Source: a virus. From it: a stretch of DNA of 31,130 bases. Below the pieces are notes generated by a model. The model did not search any database. It saw only the letters and a list, made by a program, of their open reading frames with translations, and was not told the DNA's origin. Position 1 is the first letter of the stretch. Each line of letters starts with the position of its first letter. A program made the position numbers and the translations under genes. This document shows, in pieces, positions 29,133 to 31,130 of this stretch. Location of the stretch: positions 1 through 31,130 of IMG/VR virus record IMGVR_UViG_3300042392_002234. The stretch is one strand, 5' to 3'.

Positions 29133-30158
29133 ATGGCTCATCAGATAGAAATGAACGACGACGGCACGGCTCGTATGGCTTATGCCGATAGGGAAATCCC
29201 TTGGCACCGTATGGGCGTGGCGATGAAAGGGCTCCAGACAGCAGACGCAATGCTCGCCGCAGCAGGGGCAGACTTTGATGTAGTAACGGCACGGGTGGCT
29301 GTGTGCGACAACTATGGTGAACCGATTAGGCAACCTGATGGAACTGTAATCCTCGTTCCAGACTCACGGGCAACTGTACGGGTGAACGACGACGGCTCAT
29401 TTGATGGGCTAGCAACCGTCGGGACACGCTATGTAGTCCAACAAAATAGAGAGTGTCTAGATTATGCGCTCACTATCGTTGGGGCTACGGGTGGCGACGC
29501 AGTAGTTGATACTTGTGGAGTTCTCCACGGCGGGCGAGAATTCTTTGCGTCAATAGATATGGGTTCTTTAGTCATTGACCCCACAGGCGTGAACGACACA
29601 ATAGAAAGATATCTACTCGTACACAACGGACACGACGGTAAGACTGCTATCACTTTTGCGAATACGAGTATTCGTGCCGTATGTAAAAATACCGTTATTG
29701 CGGGTATCGCTTCAGGAAAGCGAGTATTTACGGCGAGACACACACGCAATGCGGATAAGGCAATAGAACACGCCAACGAGGTTCTAAACATTTCTAATGC
29801 GTGGGCAAAAGAATTTTCGCAAGCAGCAGAAAAACTCTTGTCAATCAGTGTTCCCGCATCGTCACAAATACTTGACAGGACACTAGCAACCGTATTCCCG
29901 ATAGCAAAAGACGCAACAGACCGTCAGTCAAAAAACCGAGATGAAGTAGTCACTCTTGTTCGTGCCATTTACTCCAATGATAACAACGCAAAAAACTACG
30001 GGTACAACGGTTGGTCTCTCGTGAACGCAATCGGAGAATATCTAGACCACTATCGTGACGCTACTTTGACAGAAAGAGCGCTGGCGTCGATGGCAGCCAA
30101 CTCGTGGGTGTCACGGGCTAAATTAAAGACACAGGACTATCTCTTGTCGGCTGTTTAG
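29133..30158 (+). CDS. DUF932 phage/plasmid-like protein
   Basis: 341 residues, GGAG before ATG. It starts with AHQIEMNDDGTARMAYADREIPWHRMGV, the typical opening of the TIGR03299/DUF932 phage/plasmid family, and continues with TVGTRYVVQQNRECLDYA, ATGGDAVVDTCGVLHGGREFFASID, and YLLVHNGHDGKTAITFANTSIRAVCKNT, all family landmarks. Length is normal. Proteins of this family are widespread in phages and plasmids and are thought to act in DNA metabolism, but the biochemical role is not settled. A palindrome with TAGAT/ATCTA arms lies 22 bases upstream. Confidence 0.9.
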   Translation: MAHQIEMNDDGTARMAYADREIPWHRMGVAMKGLQTADAMLAAAGADFDVVTARVAVCDNYGEPIRQPDGTVILVPDSRATVRVNDDGSFDGLATVGTRYVVQQNRECLDYALTIVGATGGDAVVDTCGVLHGGREFFASIDMGSLVIDPTGVNDTIERYLLVHNGHDGKTAITFANTSIRAVCKNTVIAGIASGKRVFTARHTRNADKAIEHANEVLNISNAWAKEFSQAAEKLLSISVPASSQILDRTLATVFPIAKDATDRQSKNRDEVVTLVRAIYSNDNNAKNYGYNGWSLVNAIGEYLDHYRDATLTERALASMAANSWVSRAKLKTQDYLLSAV

Positions 30159-30225
30159 CGTTTATCGCTGTTATCATTTATTTATCGTCGCCGTGTGTGT
30201 GGTGCGGAGAATGCAGGAGAAAAGT

Positions 30226-30678
30226 ATGTCCAATGATAGAGACGACGACGACTACGCTGATGACGATACAGATGATTTCGACGACAAGTCGAGTGCCGAA
30301 CTTGCCGTGTGGCTATCGGAGTTTATGTCTCAATCACAGAAGGCTCAAAAGATGTATCAGGCGCACTTCTGTAACATTGTCGTAAATCGTTTTTATCACG
30401 AATTCGGGGTAGAGGGATTATGCGAACTGATGATGGCCATAGACACTCGTGCGGGCTGGATTTCGGACATACTCATAGAAGATACCGAAATTCACGACGC
30501 ACTGTTTAGTATCCACGGCGTATTTGATGATGACGCAATTACAAAAGCCCGTATGAGTACGCAGATGATAGAGATGAACCGCAAAATCTGGCGGCTACGT
30601 AGGAAGTACGCAAAGCTAATCGCTCAGGAAATAGTCTCCGGTATCGACGATACAGAGACAGCAGCAAATAACGAGTAG
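30226..30678 (+). CDS. Hypothetical protein with acidic N-terminus
   Basis: 150 residues from ATG 30226, with AGGAGA upstream; an earlier in-frame GTG lacks such a site. The first 25 residues are almost all Asp. The rest is helical (SAELAVWLSEFMSQSQKAQKMYQ, VEGLCELMMAIDTRAGWISDIL, MIEMNRKIWRLRRKYAKLIAQEI). No family recognised. It follows DUF932 and may share its transcript. Its last codons form half of a palindrome shared with the convergent gene. Confidence 0.7.
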   Translation: MSNDRDDDDYADDDTDDFDDKSSAELAVWLSEFMSQSQKAQKMYQAHFCNIVVNRFYHEFGVEGLCELMMAIDTRAGWISDILIEDTEIHDALFSIHGVFDDDAITKARMSTQMIEMNRKIWRLRRKYAKLIAQEIVSGIDDTETAANNE

Positions 30679-30707
30679 TTATCTACTCTCCGTGACGTAC
30701 TACGTCA
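30673..30707. promoter_or_regulatory. Palindromes at convergent gene ends
   Basis: GAGTAG-TTAT-CTACTC (30673-30688) contains the TAG stops of both convergent genes, four bases apart, and also the motif AGTTATCTACT. Next to it TGACGTA-C-TACGTCA (30693-30707) is a perfect 15-base palindrome inside the minus gene. Confidence 0.6.
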
Positions 30708-30838
30708 GAGAGCCAATCAATTTCCGACTCGCCAGACGCACCTTCACCGGTGGCGAAGTTATCAAGCTGGCGCTGCCTTTTGAGTTCCTTGCGTGATAAT
30801 TTCCAATTCTCAAAACTGCTATAAAGTTTGTTATTCAT
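30683..30838 (-). CDS. Small protein, 51 residues
   Basis: MNNKLYSSFENWKLSRKELK, then a basic-polar segment and an acidic end. The start overlaps the stop of the upstream gene by four bases (ATGA), strong support for a real coupled pair. Family not recognised. Confidence 0.6.
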   Translation of the reverse strand: MNNKLYSSFENWKLSRKELKRQRQLDNFATGEGASGESEIDWLSDVVRHGE

Positions 30839-31122
30839 CGGTTGCTCTCTCGGTAGGCGATATTCGCACGTTTCGTTGACTCGTTACAATCTTCGTGTTC
30901 TAACTCGCAGTAACAATCATAATAGGGGAATTGCGTCAAGCAAGTGTCGCACACGGTTACGAACTGATGGTAGGTAAATCCATCGGGTCGTTGAGCTTCG
31001 CAGCAAAATGGTTCAGGCAGAAGGTATCTCATCGGACACCTACCGACATCGAGCCATTGCGGGAAGTCTTTATTCCGTCGACGCACTTGTGATTCTTGTA
31101 CCACATCTGTACGTGCGACCAT
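30835..31122 (-). CDS. Cys-rich small protein, possible zinc protein
   Basis: Up to 95 residues from ATG 31122; an internal Met at residue 31 is an alternative, and the true start may be uncertain because the window ends eight bases upstream. Cysteines: CC, CDTC, CYC and C in about 50 residues, suitable for zinc or another metal. A TACAGT -10-like box lies at the window edge. Coupled to the 51-residue gene downstream. Function unknown. Confidence 0.55.
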   Translation of the reverse strand: MVARTDVVQESQVRRRNKDFPQWLDVGRCPMRYLLPEPFCCEAQRPDGFTYHQFVTVCDTCLTQFPYYDCYCELEHEDCNESTKRANIAYRESNR

Positions 31123-31130
31123 CTACTGTA

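Overview
The window looks like part of a large tailed-phage (or phage-like) genome from an actinobacterial host, probably a low-GC, freshwater-type lineage. Supporting signs are an endolysin/holin cassette, ssb, a terminase-small-like gene, a tRNA with encoded CCA, a phage/plasmid DUF932 protein, many short overlapping genes, and two small lipoproteins that resemble the actinobacterial DUF732 family. No terminase large subunit, portal, capsid or tail gene is visible, so the window is a fragment. Function calls rest on motifs read by eye; no database search was run.

Layout. 1-1.75 kb: a 5'-truncated RecA-like ATPase, an HTH protein (possible terminase small subunit) and a ribbon-helix-helix/zinc protein. 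1.775-11.69 kb: one gene for a 3305-residue protein. It has two GNAT-like domains, a HDxFGH domain, a zinc metallopeptidase, an ADP-ribosyltransferase-like domain, a DEDDh exonuclease and a C-terminal papain-like domain. These are separated by about a dozen copies of a tetrapeptide, Leu-Ser-Ser-Gly, written with different codons each time. This is the most striking object in the window: it reads as a polyprotein of virus-host conflict domains that carries its own candidate proteases. 11.7-12.8 kb: small basic and acidic proteins, one with paired DUF6321/DUF5872-like domains.

12.8-13.7 kb (minus): a small basic gene and ssb, with good promoters and a terminator. 13.8-17.15 kb (plus): a PDDEXK-like nuclease, thioredoxin, an RHH regulator, two DUF732-like lipoproteins flanking a mini membrane protein, a tRNA with CAU anticodon (probably Ile2) and small genes, closed by a terminator. 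17.2-17.5 kb (minus): a 29-residue membrane peptide coupled to a zinc-ribbon gene. 17.6-19.6 kb: a long RNA hairpin and a SNF2 helicase with two HARP-like repeats. 19.7-21.8 kb: endolysin, lipoprotein, holin-like and zinc-ribbon genes, then two small genes behind a textbook promoter. 21.8-23.7 kb (minus): two secreted lysozyme/SLT-like proteins and two small genes.

23.75-26.17 kb is non-coding and abnormal: a G-rich segment with a G-quadruplex candidate, 460 bases of ACGCA-type repeats, then about 1.6 kb nearly free of G on the plus strand. It contains a perfect (CATA)17 array and four copies of a dispersed repeat. 26.17-31.1 kb has short genes controlled by a shared set of signals: a TAGATAA operator-like motif, an extended -10 of the form GGTACNNT, a GTACC-N6-GGTAC palindrome, and a G-tract module placed upstream of genes on both strands. 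Several starts in the window sit 6-8 bases after a -10 box with no ribosome-binding site, so leaderless translation is likely, including for the giant gene.
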